Part shown: piece by piece, positions 19,940-28,389 of the stretch | How the letters are laid out: the number at the start of each line of letters is the position of its first letter | Position numbering within the stretch: the stretch's first letter is position 1 | DNA from: Pseudomonadota bacterium | GTDB lineage: Bacteria; Pseudomonadota; Alphaproteobacteria; Rhizobiales; Devosiaceae | Direction: 5' to 3' | NCBI GenBank assembly: GCA_023387585.1 | Contig: JAEWHZ010000091.1 | Span: 1-64,000 of the forward strand | DNA length: 64,000 nucleotides | The notes under the pieces: generated by a model | Told to the model about the DNA's origin: nothing | Seen by the model: only the letters and a program-made list of their open reading frames with translations | The model's database searches: none | Program-made: the position numbers and the translations under genes

Positions 19940-20266
19940 CTAGTTGCGGCGGCGCGCCGCGATGATGCCCTTCTCGTAGTTGACGTTCCAGTCGATCAGG
20001 GTACGCCAGATAAGTTCTGCCTGATCCTCGTCGAGATCAAGGGCCAAAGCGCGCTCGCGCAGCGTGGCGACGATCGCCTCGATCCGGGCCTTGTCATAGG
20101 CCTCGTGCGGGTCGGTCTTGATCTCGGCCATGCGCGTCACATAGGCGTGGCGCTCGGCGAACAGGCTCAGCAGCGCCCGGTCGATCCGGTCGATCTCGAC
20201 GCGCACGTCTTCCTTGTTCTGGCATTGGGCCGGCGGCTTGCCGGCGCCCGTCGTGGTCGCGCTCAA
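19940..20266 (-). CDS. Chorismate mutase, AroQ class
   Basis: This small helical protein is predicted to convert chorismate to prephenate for phenylalanine and tyrosine synthesis. The pattern VRVEIDRIDRALLSLFAERHAYVTRMAEIK, then DKARIEAIVATLRERA and AELIWRTLIDWNVNYEK, matches CM_2-type mutases. I chose a TTG start at 20266 (about 108 aa) because GGGAG lies 9 nt upstream. The frame is open back to 20407, but those 47 codons are low-complexity and outside the domain. The start is therefore uncertain. Confidence 0.8.
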   Translation of the reverse strand: MSATTTGAGKPPAQCQNKEDVRVEIDRIDRALLSLFAERHAYVTRMAEIKTDPHEAYDKARIEAIVATLRERALALDLDEDQAELIWRTLIDWNVNYEKGIIAARRRN

Positions 20267-20426
20267 ATCATCGTCTCCCTTTTGCACTGGCGCTGGTTTG
20301 CACTGCCGGGCCGCGCTCGGCAACCCCTTGGCAGCCCCTTGGCAACCGCGCGGAACCCGCCGCGCCGCGCCCGCGTTGCCGCTGGCAGACAGCGTCATCG
20401 CAAACATCTTTTCCCGGGAGCGTCAA

Positions 20427-20738
20427 ATGAATGCCATCGCCGATCTCATCCGCCACATCACGGAAGATCCCAACGATCCGCGCGTGCGCCTGCGCCGCCA
20501 GTTCGCCGAGTTCGAGGACAATCTCGAAAAATTCGGCCGCTCCGCGTCGCGTGCCGGCCACAGGGCGGCGGACGAGGCCGGCGACGTGTTCGATCACGCC
20601 CTGCATCAGGGCACGGCCGCCGCGCGCGCCGTCGGCTCGGGGCTCAATGCCGTGGGCAGGCAGGTGAGCCGCGATCCCCTGCCCCTGATCGTCGCCGCCG
20701 GAACGGTGGCGCTGATCGCCCTGCTGCTGCGCCGCTAA
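20427..20738 (+). CDS. DUF883-like small membrane-anchored protein
   Basis: This 103-aa protein has a soluble, amphipathic, alanine-rich helical N-terminal part (RQFAEFEDNLEKF, then SRAGHRAADEAGDVFDHAL) and one C-terminal membrane anchor (PLPLIVAAGTVALIALLLRR). This layout resembles the ElaB/YqjD (DUF883) ribosome-associated inner-membrane proteins, but I cannot confirm homology. The ATG has a CGGGAG ribosome-binding site and is divergent from chorismate mutase. Confidence 0.7.
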   Translation: MNAIADLIRHITEDPNDPRVRLRRQFAEFEDNLEKFGRSASRAGHRAADEAGDVFDHALHQGTAAARAVGSGLNAVGRQVSRDPLPLIVAAGTVALIALLLRR

Positions 20739-20821
20739 CTGTCTGTTAACGCTGCAAGCCCGCATTTCATTAGGGTTGAGGTGCGAAATTGGTCCGGTCG
20801 AGACTGCCCGGACCTTTCGCC

Positions 20822-21307
20822 ATGCCCAGAATCCTGCCCCACACAATCGCACCCCGCCTCGCCGCCGCCCTCGTCGTCACGAGCCTTCTGGCGGGCTGCG
20901 GCATACCGGGCTTCTCCAATATCCGCATGGGCCAGCTCTCCGAGCATGAGTGCATGATGCGCGCCATGTATTTCGAGTCCAACCGCTCGAGTTCGGACGG
21001 CATGCTGGCCGTCGGCACCGTGGTGATGAACCGCGTCGACAACCCCGGCGAATACCCGACCAATGTCTGCGGCGTCGTCGGCCAGCCCAATCAGTTCGCC
21101 GACGGCGTGCTGACCCGCCCGATGACCGATTCCGGCGCCGTCCTCGCCTCGGAGATGGCCGGTCGCGTCCTGCGCGGCGAACGCCATTCCGGCGTCGGCC
21201 CCGCCGAGCATTTCCACACCGCCGGCCTGCGCTTCCCCTACAACAACATGCATTACGTGCTGGAAGCGGGCGGCAACGAGTTCTACATCAAGATGCGGCG
21301 GCGATAG
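20822..21307 (+). CDS. SleB-type cell-wall hydrolase, probable lipoprotein
   Basis: This 161-aa protein begins with a lipoprotein signal ending LLVTSLLAGC-type (VTSLLAGCG), so the mature cysteine would be lipidated. The rest matches the Hydrolase_2/SleB fold: a catalytic glutamate in MMRAMYFESNRSSSDGMLAVGTVVMNRV, then PNQFADG and GPAEHFHTAGLRFPYNNMHY. These enzymes cleave peptidoglycan. I chose the ATG at 20822 because it gives a proper lipoprotein signal; an in-frame TTG lies 11 codons upstream. Confidence 0.85.
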   Translation: MPRILPHTIAPRLAAALVVTSLLAGCGIPGFSNIRMGQLSEHECMMRAMYFESNRSSSDGMLAVGTVVMNRVDNPGEYPTNVCGVVGQPNQFADGVLTRPMTDSGAVLASEMAGRVLRGERHSGVGPAEHFHTAGLRFPYNNMHYVLEAGGNEFYIKMRRR

Positions 21308-21359
21308 GGGCCGCGTTGCACGCGGTACTTCACCGACAGCCCCGATTTCCCTCCCCCTC

Positions 21360-21471
21360 GATGTCATCCCGGGCTTGGCCCGAGGCCTATCACGAGGGGC
21401 TTGCCCCGAAGCGCCATCGCGGCGGTTGGAGTGTTTGGAGATAGGCCCCGGCCTCCCGCCGGGGTGACATC
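21360..21471. repeat. Dispersed palindromic intergenic element (REP-like)
   Basis: Outer arms GATGTCA(T)CCCGG and CCGGGGTGACATC, and inner arms AGGCCTAT and ATAGGCC, form a long imperfect palindrome in the gap between two convergent genes. The GTCATCCCGGGCTTGGCCCG core resembles a dispersed repeat common in Hyphomicrobiales genomes (from memory). Only one copy is in this window. Confidence 0.65.
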
Positions 21472-21505
21472 GGAGGGGTGGCGTTTTCTGTGCTCCTATC
21501 ACCCC

Positions 21506-21991
21506 TCAAAACCCGCCACCCAGATCGAAATCCCCGCCGTCCCCCCAATCATCATCGCCCCCATCCCAGCCGCCGTCATCCTCCTGCGCCGGCTCCGCCT
21601 CCCCCGCCTCGGCCGATCCTCCGAACAGGCTCGCGATCGCGCTGCCGAGCAGCAGGCCGCCGGTCACGCCCAGCGCGGTCTGCGCGGCCCCGGCAAGAAA
21701 GCCGCCGCCACGGCGGACGGGCGGCGCGGCGTCGCGGTCCCAGGGGCCGGGGCGGTCGCGGGCCACATCGGCGGCGCGTTCGAGCTCGCGAATCCGCTCG
21801 CGCGCATCGGTCAGCGCCGTTTCCTGCACCAGCACGGTCTGCGCCAGGTAATAGGCGGCGCCGGGCTGGTGGGCCATCAGGTCGCGGATCAGCGCCTCGG
21901 CCTCCGCCTCGCGCGGGCCGGAGCGGCGCTCGACCGCGGCGAGGCGTTCGAACAGGCTCTCGATGGCCTGGCGGTCTTCGGGACTGAGCAT
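21506..21991 (-). CDS. DUF2076 domain-containing protein
   Basis: This 161-aa protein starts MLSPEDRQAIESLFERLA, continues with a helical segment ending YYLAQTVLVQETAL, and has a glycine-rich hydrophobic stretch (FLAGAAQTALGVTGGLLLGSAIASLF). It ends in an acidic Asp/Gly/Trp-rich tail. This is the typical organisation of DUF2076 proteins, whose function is unknown. The ATG at 21991 was chosen because it coincides with the domain start and follows GAGG; the frame is open a further 42 codons. Confidence 0.85.
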   Translation of the reverse strand: MLSPEDRQAIESLFERLAAVERRSGPREAEAEALIRDLMAHQPGAAYYLAQTVLVQETALTDARERIRELERAADVARDRPGPWDRDAAPPVRRGGGFLAGAAQTALGVTGGLLLGSAIASLFGGSAEAGEAEPAQEDDGGWDGGDDDWGDGGDFDLGGGF

Positions 21992-22043
21992 GCGGTGCCT
22001 CCTCGGTTGCCTCCCGAGGACATGGGATTCGCCCGGCCCCGCT

Positions 22044-22334
22044 TCAACCGTCCGCCAGCCCCTTTTGCTTCGCCGCCACATGCAGCACGAAGCCGATGAC
22101 GATGGCCGTCGCCTCATAGAGTTCGAGCGGAATGGTGTCGTCGAGCTCGACCCGCGACAGCGCCTCGGCCAGCACCGGATCGGATTCGATGACCACGCCG
22201 TGTTCCTCGGCCAGCGCCACGATCTTTTCGGCGACGACGCCCCGCCCCTTCGCCGTCACGCGCGGCGCCTCGCGCGAGCCCTCGGCATAGGCGAGCGCGA
22301 TGGCCAGCGGCACCCTGTCGTCCCCGCCGCTCAT
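22044..22334 (-). CDS. FlhB C-terminal homologue (FlhX-like export switch protein)
   Basis: This 96-aa protein resembles the cytoplasmic C-terminal domain of FlhB/EscU (PLAIALAYAEG, APRVTAKGRGVVAEKI, HGVVIESDPVLAEAL, LDDTIPLELYEATA). It lacks both the membrane part and the NPTH autocleavage site, where the sequence reads ALAYAEG-to-APRVTAKG. Such stand-alone proteins (FlhX) accompany FliK-type genes and can partly replace the FlhB C-terminus in the flagellar export switch. Its start overlaps the FliK-like stop by ATGA. Confidence 0.85.
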   Translation of the reverse strand: MSGGDDRVPLAIALAYAEGSREAPRVTAKGRGVVAEKIVALAEEHGVVIESDPVLAEALSRVELDDTIPLELYEATAIVIGFVLHVAAKQKGLADG

Positions 22335-24076
22335 GCCTCGCCCTCCACCGGCTCCGTGCGCCGCACCGCCAGTCCGCCCACCGACAGGCCGGCGGCGGCG
22401 AGGCTGGTGGCGATGCCGTCGAGCCCGGCCCGCAATTCATCCGCGAGCGCATCGTCCTCGGCCCACAGCACGCAGCTTATCCGGTTGCCCGCCAGCCCCA
22501 CATGCGCCCCGATGGCGCCCGCTTCCTCGCCCAGCGACACCGAAAAGCTCGCCGTCCAGCGCTGCGCCGCCTTGCCCTCGCTGCCCTGCCGCCCCTCGCG
22601 CGTGATGCGCAACGGCAGCGTCAGCGGCGCGCCGAACAGCATGAACGGCATTTCGAGCCGCCATTCCGCCCCGCCCGCCTGCCGCACCGCCTCGTCGGGC
22701 ACCGAGCTCGCCTGATGCAGGCGGATGCGCCCCAGCACCTCCTCGCCGGCCTGCGCCAGGTTGCGCACCAGCGCCGGCAGCATCTCATCCTCGGCCGGTG
22801 GCGGCATTAGGGTGCGATTGCCCGGCTGATCCTGTCCCACCGGCGGCCGCGCAATGGCATTCACGCCCTCGACCGCTTCCACCGCGCCGCCCATGGCTTT
22901 GCCGAGCGTCGCCAGCACCGATTTCAAATCGCCCTCGCCGCCACCCCGCCCGGCCAGCAGCCGGCTTTCGAGGAACACGCCGGCGTTCCGTACCGCAACC
23001 TGCAACTGCGCGCCGGTCAGCGCGCCGCCCTCGAGGCCAATCGCCCGGCCCGCCAGTTGCGTCACCGCGCGCCGCACCGGGTCGGGCAGTTGCGCCAGCA
23101 CCGGCAGCGCCTGCTGCACCAGCCCGTGCAGCCGCGCCACGGCATCGGTGCCGGCCGCGGGCGGGACTGTTCCGGCCATGTTCGGCGCGGGAGCGGCCTG
23201 CCCGATGGCGGATAACGGCGCGGACGGAGCCATGGCCGGCACCGGCTGGACGGGCGCCGTGGGCGTTCCCTGTGGCGGCGCGGCCGGCGCCCCGACCGGC
23301 AGGCTCAGCGTCAGTTGCGCCCGCGAGGCATCGAAGATCGCCGGGATCGGGCTGGCCATCGGCACCGCCAGCGCCGGCGGAAGCTGGATGGTCTGGCTGA
23401 AGCCCGGCATCGCGGCGAGATAGCGCCCCGGCGTCAGCGTCGGCAGCAATTGCACCTGCACCGCCTCCGGCCGCGCCTGCGGCACCGGATTGGTGGCCAG
23501 CGCCACCGTCACCTGTACCGGCGGCACCACCGGCGCGCTGCCGGCAGGCGCATTCGCCGCAACAACCGCTCCCGCCGGCGTCTGCACCGCCGCCGCGACC
23601 GCAGGGGGAACGCCCGGCATCGGGCCATAGCCGCCGGTGATCACGGGCGGCCCGCTTGGCGCCGCGACCACCGGGGCCGGTGCGCCCTGCACCGCCGGAG
23701 CACCGGCCTGCGGCGGCCCCATGGCCATTTGCGCCTGCGCCGACAGCGAGCGCAGCACCGGTGGCACCGGCGCGGCCGCTTCAGGCGAGGCCGATGCGGC
23801 CGCCGGCAGCACCGATAGCTGCAAACTCTGCCCCGTGCTCTCGATGCGCAGCCGCACCATGCTGCCCACGGGCGGCGGCCGCGGCAGGGTCAGCGCCAGC
23901 GAAATCCCCTCGATGTCGACGAGGACATTGCCTGCCTGCCCCGCCGTCTGCGGCAGCACGGCCCGCACCACGGCGTCGAGCACGTCGCCCCGGCGCAGCG
24001 CGGCGGCGAGATTGGGTTGCGAGGCCTGAAGGGATTGGGCGATCCGGGCGATTTCGCTCGAAACGGCGCCCGGCAC
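22331..24076 (-). CDS. Flagellar hook-length control protein, FliK-like
   Basis: This 581-aa protein has a long Ala/Pro-rich disordered middle region, typical of the molecular-ruler part of FliK. Its C-terminal domain of about 120 residues (AEWRLEMPFMLFGAPLTLPLRITRE, then SFSVSLGEEAGAIGAHVGLAGNRISCVLWAED) matches Flg_hook. It would measure the hook and trigger the export switch at FlhB. The start is GTG with a GGGAGG site 8 nt upstream. It is coupled to the FlhX-like gene. No other flagellar genes are in the window. Confidence 0.85.
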   Translation of the reverse strand: MPGAVSSEIARIAQSLQASQPNLAAALRRGDVLDAVVRAVLPQTAGQAGNVLVDIEGISLALTLPRPPPVGSMVRLRIESTGQSLQLSVLPAAASASPEAAAPVPPVLRSLSAQAQMAMGPPQAGAPAVQGAPAPVVAAPSGPPVITGGYGPMPGVPPAVAAAVQTPAGAVVAANAPAGSAPVVPPVQVTVALATNPVPQARPEAVQVQLLPTLTPGRYLAAMPGFSQTIQLPPALAVPMASPIPAIFDASRAQLTLSLPVGAPAAPPQGTPTAPVQPVPAMAPSAPLSAIGQAAPAPNMAGTVPPAAGTDAVARLHGLVQQALPVLAQLPDPVRRAVTQLAGRAIGLEGGALTGAQLQVAVRNAGVFLESRLLAGRGGGEGDLKSVLATLGKAMGGAVEAVEGVNAIARPPVGQDQPGNRTLMPPPAEDEMLPALVRNLAQAGEEVLGRIRLHQASSVPDEAVRQAGGAEWRLEMPFMLFGAPLTLPLRITREGRQGSEGKAAQRWTASFSVSLGEEAGAIGAHVGLAGNRISCVLWAEDDALADELRAGLDGIATSLAAAGLSVGGLAVRRTEPVEGEA

Positions 24077-24217
24077 GGTCAGGACCTCCCGCCCGGCATG
24101 TCTCGCGGCGATAGCAACCGGCAGGCGGGCATCATCGGCTCGAACCCTCGCGGCTCATGAAACGCGACCCAACAAAGCTCAGTGTCGGCCGATCGGCCGG
24201 GCCGCGCAAGAGCCTGC

Positions 24218-24964
24218 TCAGTTCGAGCGGATGTCGTTATAATCCTTGGTCGCCGGCTTGCCGCGGAAGGTGACCCAGAAAAAGTTCAGCGTATAGGTCG
24301 AGGCGGTCCGGAACACGCCCTCCTTCTCGAGCCGGCGCCCCGAGGTCTTCATCTTGAGGCGGAAGGTGAACTTGACCTTGCCCACCCGCGACAGGCGCAC
24401 CGCGACATCGGTGTCTTCCCCGAAGAACTGGATCGAGCGGTCATAGCCGCCCACCTGTGCCCAGGCCGCGCGGCGGAAGACGAAATTGCCCCCCTGCACC
24501 ACCGAGCCGACCCGCAGGATGTAGTGGTTGAGGATATAGATGGCGTAGGTCAGCCAGTAGAAGGCGCCGACGAGGAAGCGATTCCACGCCGACATGTCGT
24601 AATAGACATAGGGGCCGGACAGGCACACCAGCCGTTCGTTGCTCGCGAATTCGTCGAACACGACGTCGAGCCAGCCCTCGGGCACCATGGTGTCGGAATC
24701 GATATTGGCCACGAGGTCGGCATCGGTCGCCTGGAAGCCGGCGTCACGCGCGTTCACCAGCCCCTTCTTGGCTTCGTCGACGACCCGCACGCCGGGAAAG
24801 CTGCCGGCGATCTCGCCGGTGCGGTCGGTCGAAGCATTGTTGACGACGATCACCTCGCACTGGTCTGCCCGGCCCGAACGCTCGATCTCGGCCAGCACCG
24901 AGGTCAGGCATTTGCCGATCAGCATTTCCTCGTTGAAGGCGGGGATGACGAAGGCGAGCCGCAT
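24218..24964 (-). CDS. Glycosyltransferase family 2
   Basis: This is a 248-aa GT-A-fold glycosyltransferase. It opens with MRLAFVIPAFNEEMLIGKCL and has the nucleotide-sugar-binding VVNNASTDRT, the metal-binding DxD-type motif NIDSDTMVPEGWL (about residues 95-107), and the acceptor segment FGEDTDVAVRLSRVG. One hydrophobic region (RFLVGAFYWLTYAIYILNHYIL) may associate with the membrane. The ATG at 24964 has GGAG upstream; the longer frame to 25051 lacks family similarity. The sugar and acceptor are unknown. Confidence 0.9.
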   Translation of the reverse strand: MRLAFVIPAFNEEMLIGKCLTSVLAEIERSGRADQCEVIVVNNASTDRTGEIAGSFPGVRVVDEAKKGLVNARDAGFQATDADLVANIDSDTMVPEGWLDVVFDEFASNERLVCLSGPYVYYDMSAWNRFLVGAFYWLTYAIYILNHYILRVGSVVQGGNFVFRRAAWAQVGGYDRSIQFFGEDTDVAVRLSRVGKVKFTFRLKMKTSGRRLEKEGVFRTASTYTLNFFWVTFRGKPATKDYNDIRSN

Positions 24965-25121
24965 GCCTGCTCCGGAAGCCGGTTGGTCAATCGCACCGAC
25001 ATATCCAAACCGAGACCGGGGGGCAACCGGAGCCATGGCGGCACTGTTCATCTTCGCGGCGTTCAGATACCTTCAATGCGCGTTCAGACTCCGTTCATCG
25101 ACGCTGTTTGAGGGTGGGTAC

Positions 25122-25913
25122 ATGATGTTTGCAGCGTTCAGAATCGCCCGGTTTCTCGCGGTTTTCTCGGCTTTCGCCGCGTTCGCCATTCCGGCCTTCG
25201 CGGCCAATGAGGGTCGCGCCGTCGGCGTCGATCCCGAGGCGTCGGCGCTTGGCGCCGGGGTCATCCGCACCCTCGTGGTCGGCACCGACGTTTCGGTCGG
25301 CGAGCGCATCGACACCGGCCCGAGCGGTCAGGTCCAGCTGGTTTTCGTCGACCAGACGCGGCTGGTGGTGGGGCCGGGAAGTTCTTTATTGATAGAGACT
25401 TACCTGCTGCGCGGCGGCACCAGCGCCGAGCGCGTGGTGGTCGATGCGCTGGGCGGCACCTTCCGCTTCATCAGCGGCAACAGCCCCAGTTCGGCCTATC
25501 GGATCAACACCCCCTCGGCCACCATCGGCGTGCGCGGCACCGGTTTCGACATCTTCGTCGCCCGCAACCTTTCGGGCGCCATGGTCTATAACGGCGCCGT
25601 CGAGTTCTGCGCCAATGGCGCCTGCGTCCTGCTCGCCGACCGCTGCGACATCGCCATCGGTGGCGGAAGCACCGCTACATCCTTGTTTTCGCAGGAAAAT
25701 CCGGAGCGTGAAGAGTATGTCGGCGCCTTCCGTTATGCCCGGTTCCAGACGCCCCTGCTCCCCGATTTCCGCATCGGCGGCGCCAATCGCTGCACCGAAC
25801 CCCCCGCCGCCCGCAATGACGGCGTCATGAGCTCCGAGAGTTCGGGATCGTCCGTCGCCACCACCCCGCAAGAGCCGCCGCCCTCCGGTCAGGGCGGCTC
25901 GACCGTTCCGTAA
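25122..25913 (+). CDS. Secreted FecR-domain protein
   Basis: This 263-aa protein has an N-terminal signal peptide (ARFLAVFSAFAAFAIPAFA) and a FecR-type domain with DVSVGERIDTGPSGQVQLVFVDQTRLVVGPGSS and FRFISGNSPSSAYRINTPSATIGVRGTGFDI. Outside iron-signalling systems, FecR domains occur in periplasmic or surface-exposed proteins of unclear role. It has four cysteines in the distal half and a Pro/Ser-rich tail. There is no sigma-factor gene nearby, so it is not a FecIR pair. A TTG-started ion-channel gene follows 21 nt later. Confidence 0.85.
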   Translation: MMFAAFRIARFLAVFSAFAAFAIPAFAANEGRAVGVDPEASALGAGVIRTLVVGTDVSVGERIDTGPSGQVQLVFVDQTRLVVGPGSSLLIETYLLRGGTSAERVVVDALGGTFRFISGNSPSSAYRINTPSATIGVRGTGFDIFVARNLSGAMVYNGAVEFCANGACVLLADRCDIAIGGGSTATSLFSQENPEREEYVGAFRYARFQTPLLPDFRIGGANRCTEPPAARNDGVMSSESSGSSVATTPQEPPPSGQGGSTVP

Positions 25914-25934
25914 AACCCTAAACAAAGCAAAGCC

Positions 25935-26723
25935 TTGGATACGGAACCTCAACAAGACACGTTCACCCGGCTGCGCTCGAAACTCCGGATTCTCTATCAC
26001 GGCCATTCGCCGCGCGCCGTCCGGTTCCAGATCGGCGTCTTCGTCCTCGATCTCGTCATCCTGGGCTTCTTCGTCGCCTCGCCCCTGCTGCGCGGCAAGC
26101 CGTATTTCCTTTGGATCGACTACGCCATCGCCGCCCTGCTGACGCTCGACCTCGTGGCACGGGGCCTTGCCACCAGCGATATCGGCAAATGGCTGCGCCA
26201 GCTGCATGTCGTCGTCGACATCTTCATCCTTTTGACGCTGCTGTTGCCGGGCCTGTTCGCCAATCTCGGCTTCCTGCGCATCCTGCGGCTGTGGACCATC
26301 AGCCGCGGCGGCTTCATCTGGCGCCCGCTGGTCCGGCACAAGCTGGAGCGCTGGCGCGATCCGGCGCAGGCGGCGATCAATCTCCTGGTTTTCCTTTTCG
26401 TCGTAACCGGCTTTGTCTACACGTTTTTCGTCAACCGCAGCGAAGGCATCGAAGGTTATGTCGATGCGCTCTATTTCACCGTCGCGACCATGACGACCAC
26501 CGGGTTCGGCGACGTCACCCTGCCCGGCACCTTCGGCCGGCTGACCTCGGTTCTGGTGATGATCATCGGCATCTCGCTGTTCGTGCGGCTGGCCCAGGCG
26601 GTGTTCCGCCCCCACAAGGTGCATTTCTCCTGCCCCGAATGCGGCCTCAACCGGCACGATCCCGACGCCGTGCATTGCAAGGCCTGCGGACATATCCTCA
26701 ACATCCCGGATACCGGGCGCTAA
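25935..26723 (+). CDS. Potassium-channel-like protein with C-terminal zinc ribbon
   Basis: This is a 262-aa inner-membrane protein with four to six hydrophobic helices (first at about 33-53), followed by a pore loop with the selectivity-filter sequence TMTTTGFGDVTLPGT. The usual filter is TVGYGD, so TGFGD is a common bacterial variant. After the last helix a cytoplasmic tail carries two Cys pairs (CPECGLNRHDPDAVHCKACG), a zinc-ribbon pattern. The start is TTG at 25935. It is probably co-transcribed with the FecR-domain gene; ion selectivity is predicted only. Confidence 0.88.
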   Translation: MDTEPQQDTFTRLRSKLRILYHGHSPRAVRFQIGVFVLDLVILGFFVASPLLRGKPYFLWIDYAIAALLTLDLVARGLATSDIGKWLRQLHVVVDIFILLTLLLPGLFANLGFLRILRLWTISRGGFIWRPLVRHKLERWRDPAQAAINLLVFLFVVTGFVYTFFVNRSEGIEGYVDALYFTVATMTTTGFGDVTLPGTFGRLTSVLVMIIGISLFVRLAQAVFRPHKVHFSCPECGLNRHDPDAVHCKACGHILNIPDTGR

Positions 26724-26740
26724 CGTTTTGGATATCCGGA

Positions 26741-27487
26741 CTATTCTTCTGCGGCGGCGGGACTTATGGCGATGCCTTCGCCTTCGAGAGCCGCCCGCAC
26801 CTCACGCGCCAGATGCATCGCACCCGGCGTATCGCCATGGAGGCATATCGATCGCGCGCCCGACTTGATCACGCTGCCGTCGATGGCGACGATCTCGCCC
26901 TTTTTCGCAAGCCGCAGGCACCGGGCGATGACCTCTTCGGCATCCTCGATCACCGCACCCGGCTGGCTGCGCGGTACGAGCAGGCCGTCGGGCAGATAGG
27001 CCCGGTCGGCATAGGCTTCGCGAATGATCGGCATGCCCACGGCCCGGGCGCCCCGCACCTGCTGGCTGCCATCGAGCACCAGTGCCGCCATATGGGGGTC
27101 CATGCCCTGCATGGCGCCGAAGACCGCGACGGCGAGCGGCATCTGCTCTGCGGTTTCGTTGGCCAGCGCGCCGTGCAATTTGACATAGGCGACCGGCATG
27201 CCGACCTCGCCTGCAATGCCGCGGATCAGCGCCATTTGCGCGCGCAGCTGCGCCAGAAGCTGGTCGAGCGGCATCACGACGCGGAAACGCCCGAAGCGCT
27301 TGCGATCGGCATAGCCGGGATGAGCACCGGCGCGCACGCCGCGTTCCTTGCAGATTTCGAGGATACGGCGGATGGTCGGCGCATCGCCGGCATGTCCGCC
27401 ACAGGCGATGGACGCGCTGGATACCACCTCCAGCAGGGCGTCGTCCGTGCCCTGCCCCTCGCCCAGATCGGCATTGAGATCGATCAT
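26741..27487 (-). CDS. pxpA: 5-oxoprolinase subunit A (LamB/YcsF family)
   Basis: This is the 248-aa PxpA of the prokaryotic 5-oxoprolinase complex, which with PxpB and PxpC hydrolyses pyroglutamate to glutamate using ATP. Family motifs are MIDLNADLGEG, SIACGGHAGDA, GAHPGYADRKRFGRF, VKLHGALAN and the C-terminal ICLHGDTPGA. It overlaps the pxpC stop by ATGA and is the last gene of the pxpB-pxpC-pxpA operon. Confidence 0.94.
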   Translation of the reverse strand: MIDLNADLGEGQGTDDALLEVVSSASIACGGHAGDAPTIRRILEICKERGVRAGAHPGYADRKRFGRFRVVMPLDQLLAQLRAQMALIRGIAGEVGMPVAYVKLHGALANETAEQMPLAVAVFGAMQGMDPHMAALVLDGSQQVRGARAVGMPIIREAYADRAYLPDGLLVPRSQPGAVIEDAEEVIARCLRLAKKGEIVAIDGSVIKSGARSICLHGDTPGAMHLAREVRAALEGEGIAISPAAAEE

Positions 27488-28389
27488 GTCGTGCTGCCTC
27501 GCACCAGCCTCGCCGCATGTTCCGGACTGACGGATTCGAACGATACTAACGTACCGGGACGCAACTGGAACAGCCGGTCGAGATCGAACGGCAGAACGGT
27601 GGCGATGCGCGGATAGCCGCCGGTGGGCTGATGATCGCGCCCGAGCACCACCGGCGTGCCGTCGCCGAGAATCTGGATATCCCCCGGCACGGCGAGATCG
27701 GAGACGAGATCGAGACGCGCAGCATGACGGAAAACCCCGTGCCGGTCGTCGAGCCGCATGCCCATGCGGTCCATGGCTCCGGTCACGGCAAAAGCGTTGT
27801 CCAGAAAGGCCTGCCGCACCGCAGGCGCGAACAGCTCGGCATGCAGGCCCCAGGTGACCCGCAAGGGCTCTCGCGTCGAAGCCGGGTAAATCTCCGCTGG
27901 CTGCCGCATCGCTTCAGGACCGAGCGGCAAGAGATCGCCGGCACGCAAGGCCCTGCCATCGAGCCCGCCGAGAGCCGCCCGGACATTGGTGGCGCGACTG
28001 CCCAGCACCTGGGGTATGTCCAGCTCGCGCGACGCGCGCAGATAGGCGAAATTCCCGGCGCGTCCGGGCACGATGCGCAGCACCTGTCCCGGCTCCCAGA
28101 TGGCGGTGAAGGGCCAGTCGAGCGGATCGCCATCGAGGGTCGCGACAAACCGGCCGCCGGCGGCGCCGATCCACAGTTCCGTCTCACCTTCGAGGACCAG
28201 TTCGAGCCCGCCGGCGGAAATCTCGATACCGGCGGAACCGGCGGTTTCGAGTCCATCGGCCGCCTCGGCGAACGCGCCGCGATCCATCGGTCCCGAAGCG
28301 CTTAGCCCATAGGCCAGCAGGCCGGGGCGACCGTCATCCTGGATCGTCGTTCCCGGCCCGGCGGCGCGGATGCGGATGGCGTCGGTCAT
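27484..28389 (-). CDS. pxpC: 5-oxoprolinase subunit C (biotin-dependent carboxyltransferase-like)
   Basis: This is the 301-aa PxpC, one of the paired subunits that resemble the allophanate hydrolase/KipA domain. Motifs are AGPGTTIQDDGRPGLLAYG near the start, SRATNVRAALGGLDGRAL in the middle and GDIQILGDGTPVVLGRDHQPTGGYPRIATV near the end. The ATG at 28389 overlaps the pxpB stop by ATGA; the frame is open a further 75 codons, but that lies inside pxpB. Confidence 0.93.
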   Translation of the reverse strand: MTDAIRIRAAGPGTTIQDDGRPGLLAYGLSASGPMDRGAFAEAADGLETAGSAGIEISAGGLELVLEGETELWIGAAGGRFVATLDGDPLDWPFTAIWEPGQVLRIVPGRAGNFAYLRASRELDIPQVLGSRATNVRAALGGLDGRALRAGDLLPLGPEAMRQPAEIYPASTREPLRVTWGLHAELFAPAVRQAFLDNAFAVTGAMDRMGMRLDDRHGVFRHAARLDLVSDLAVPGDIQILGDGTPVVLGRDHQPTGGYPRIATVLPFDLDRLFQLRPGTLVSFESVSPEHAARLVRGSTT

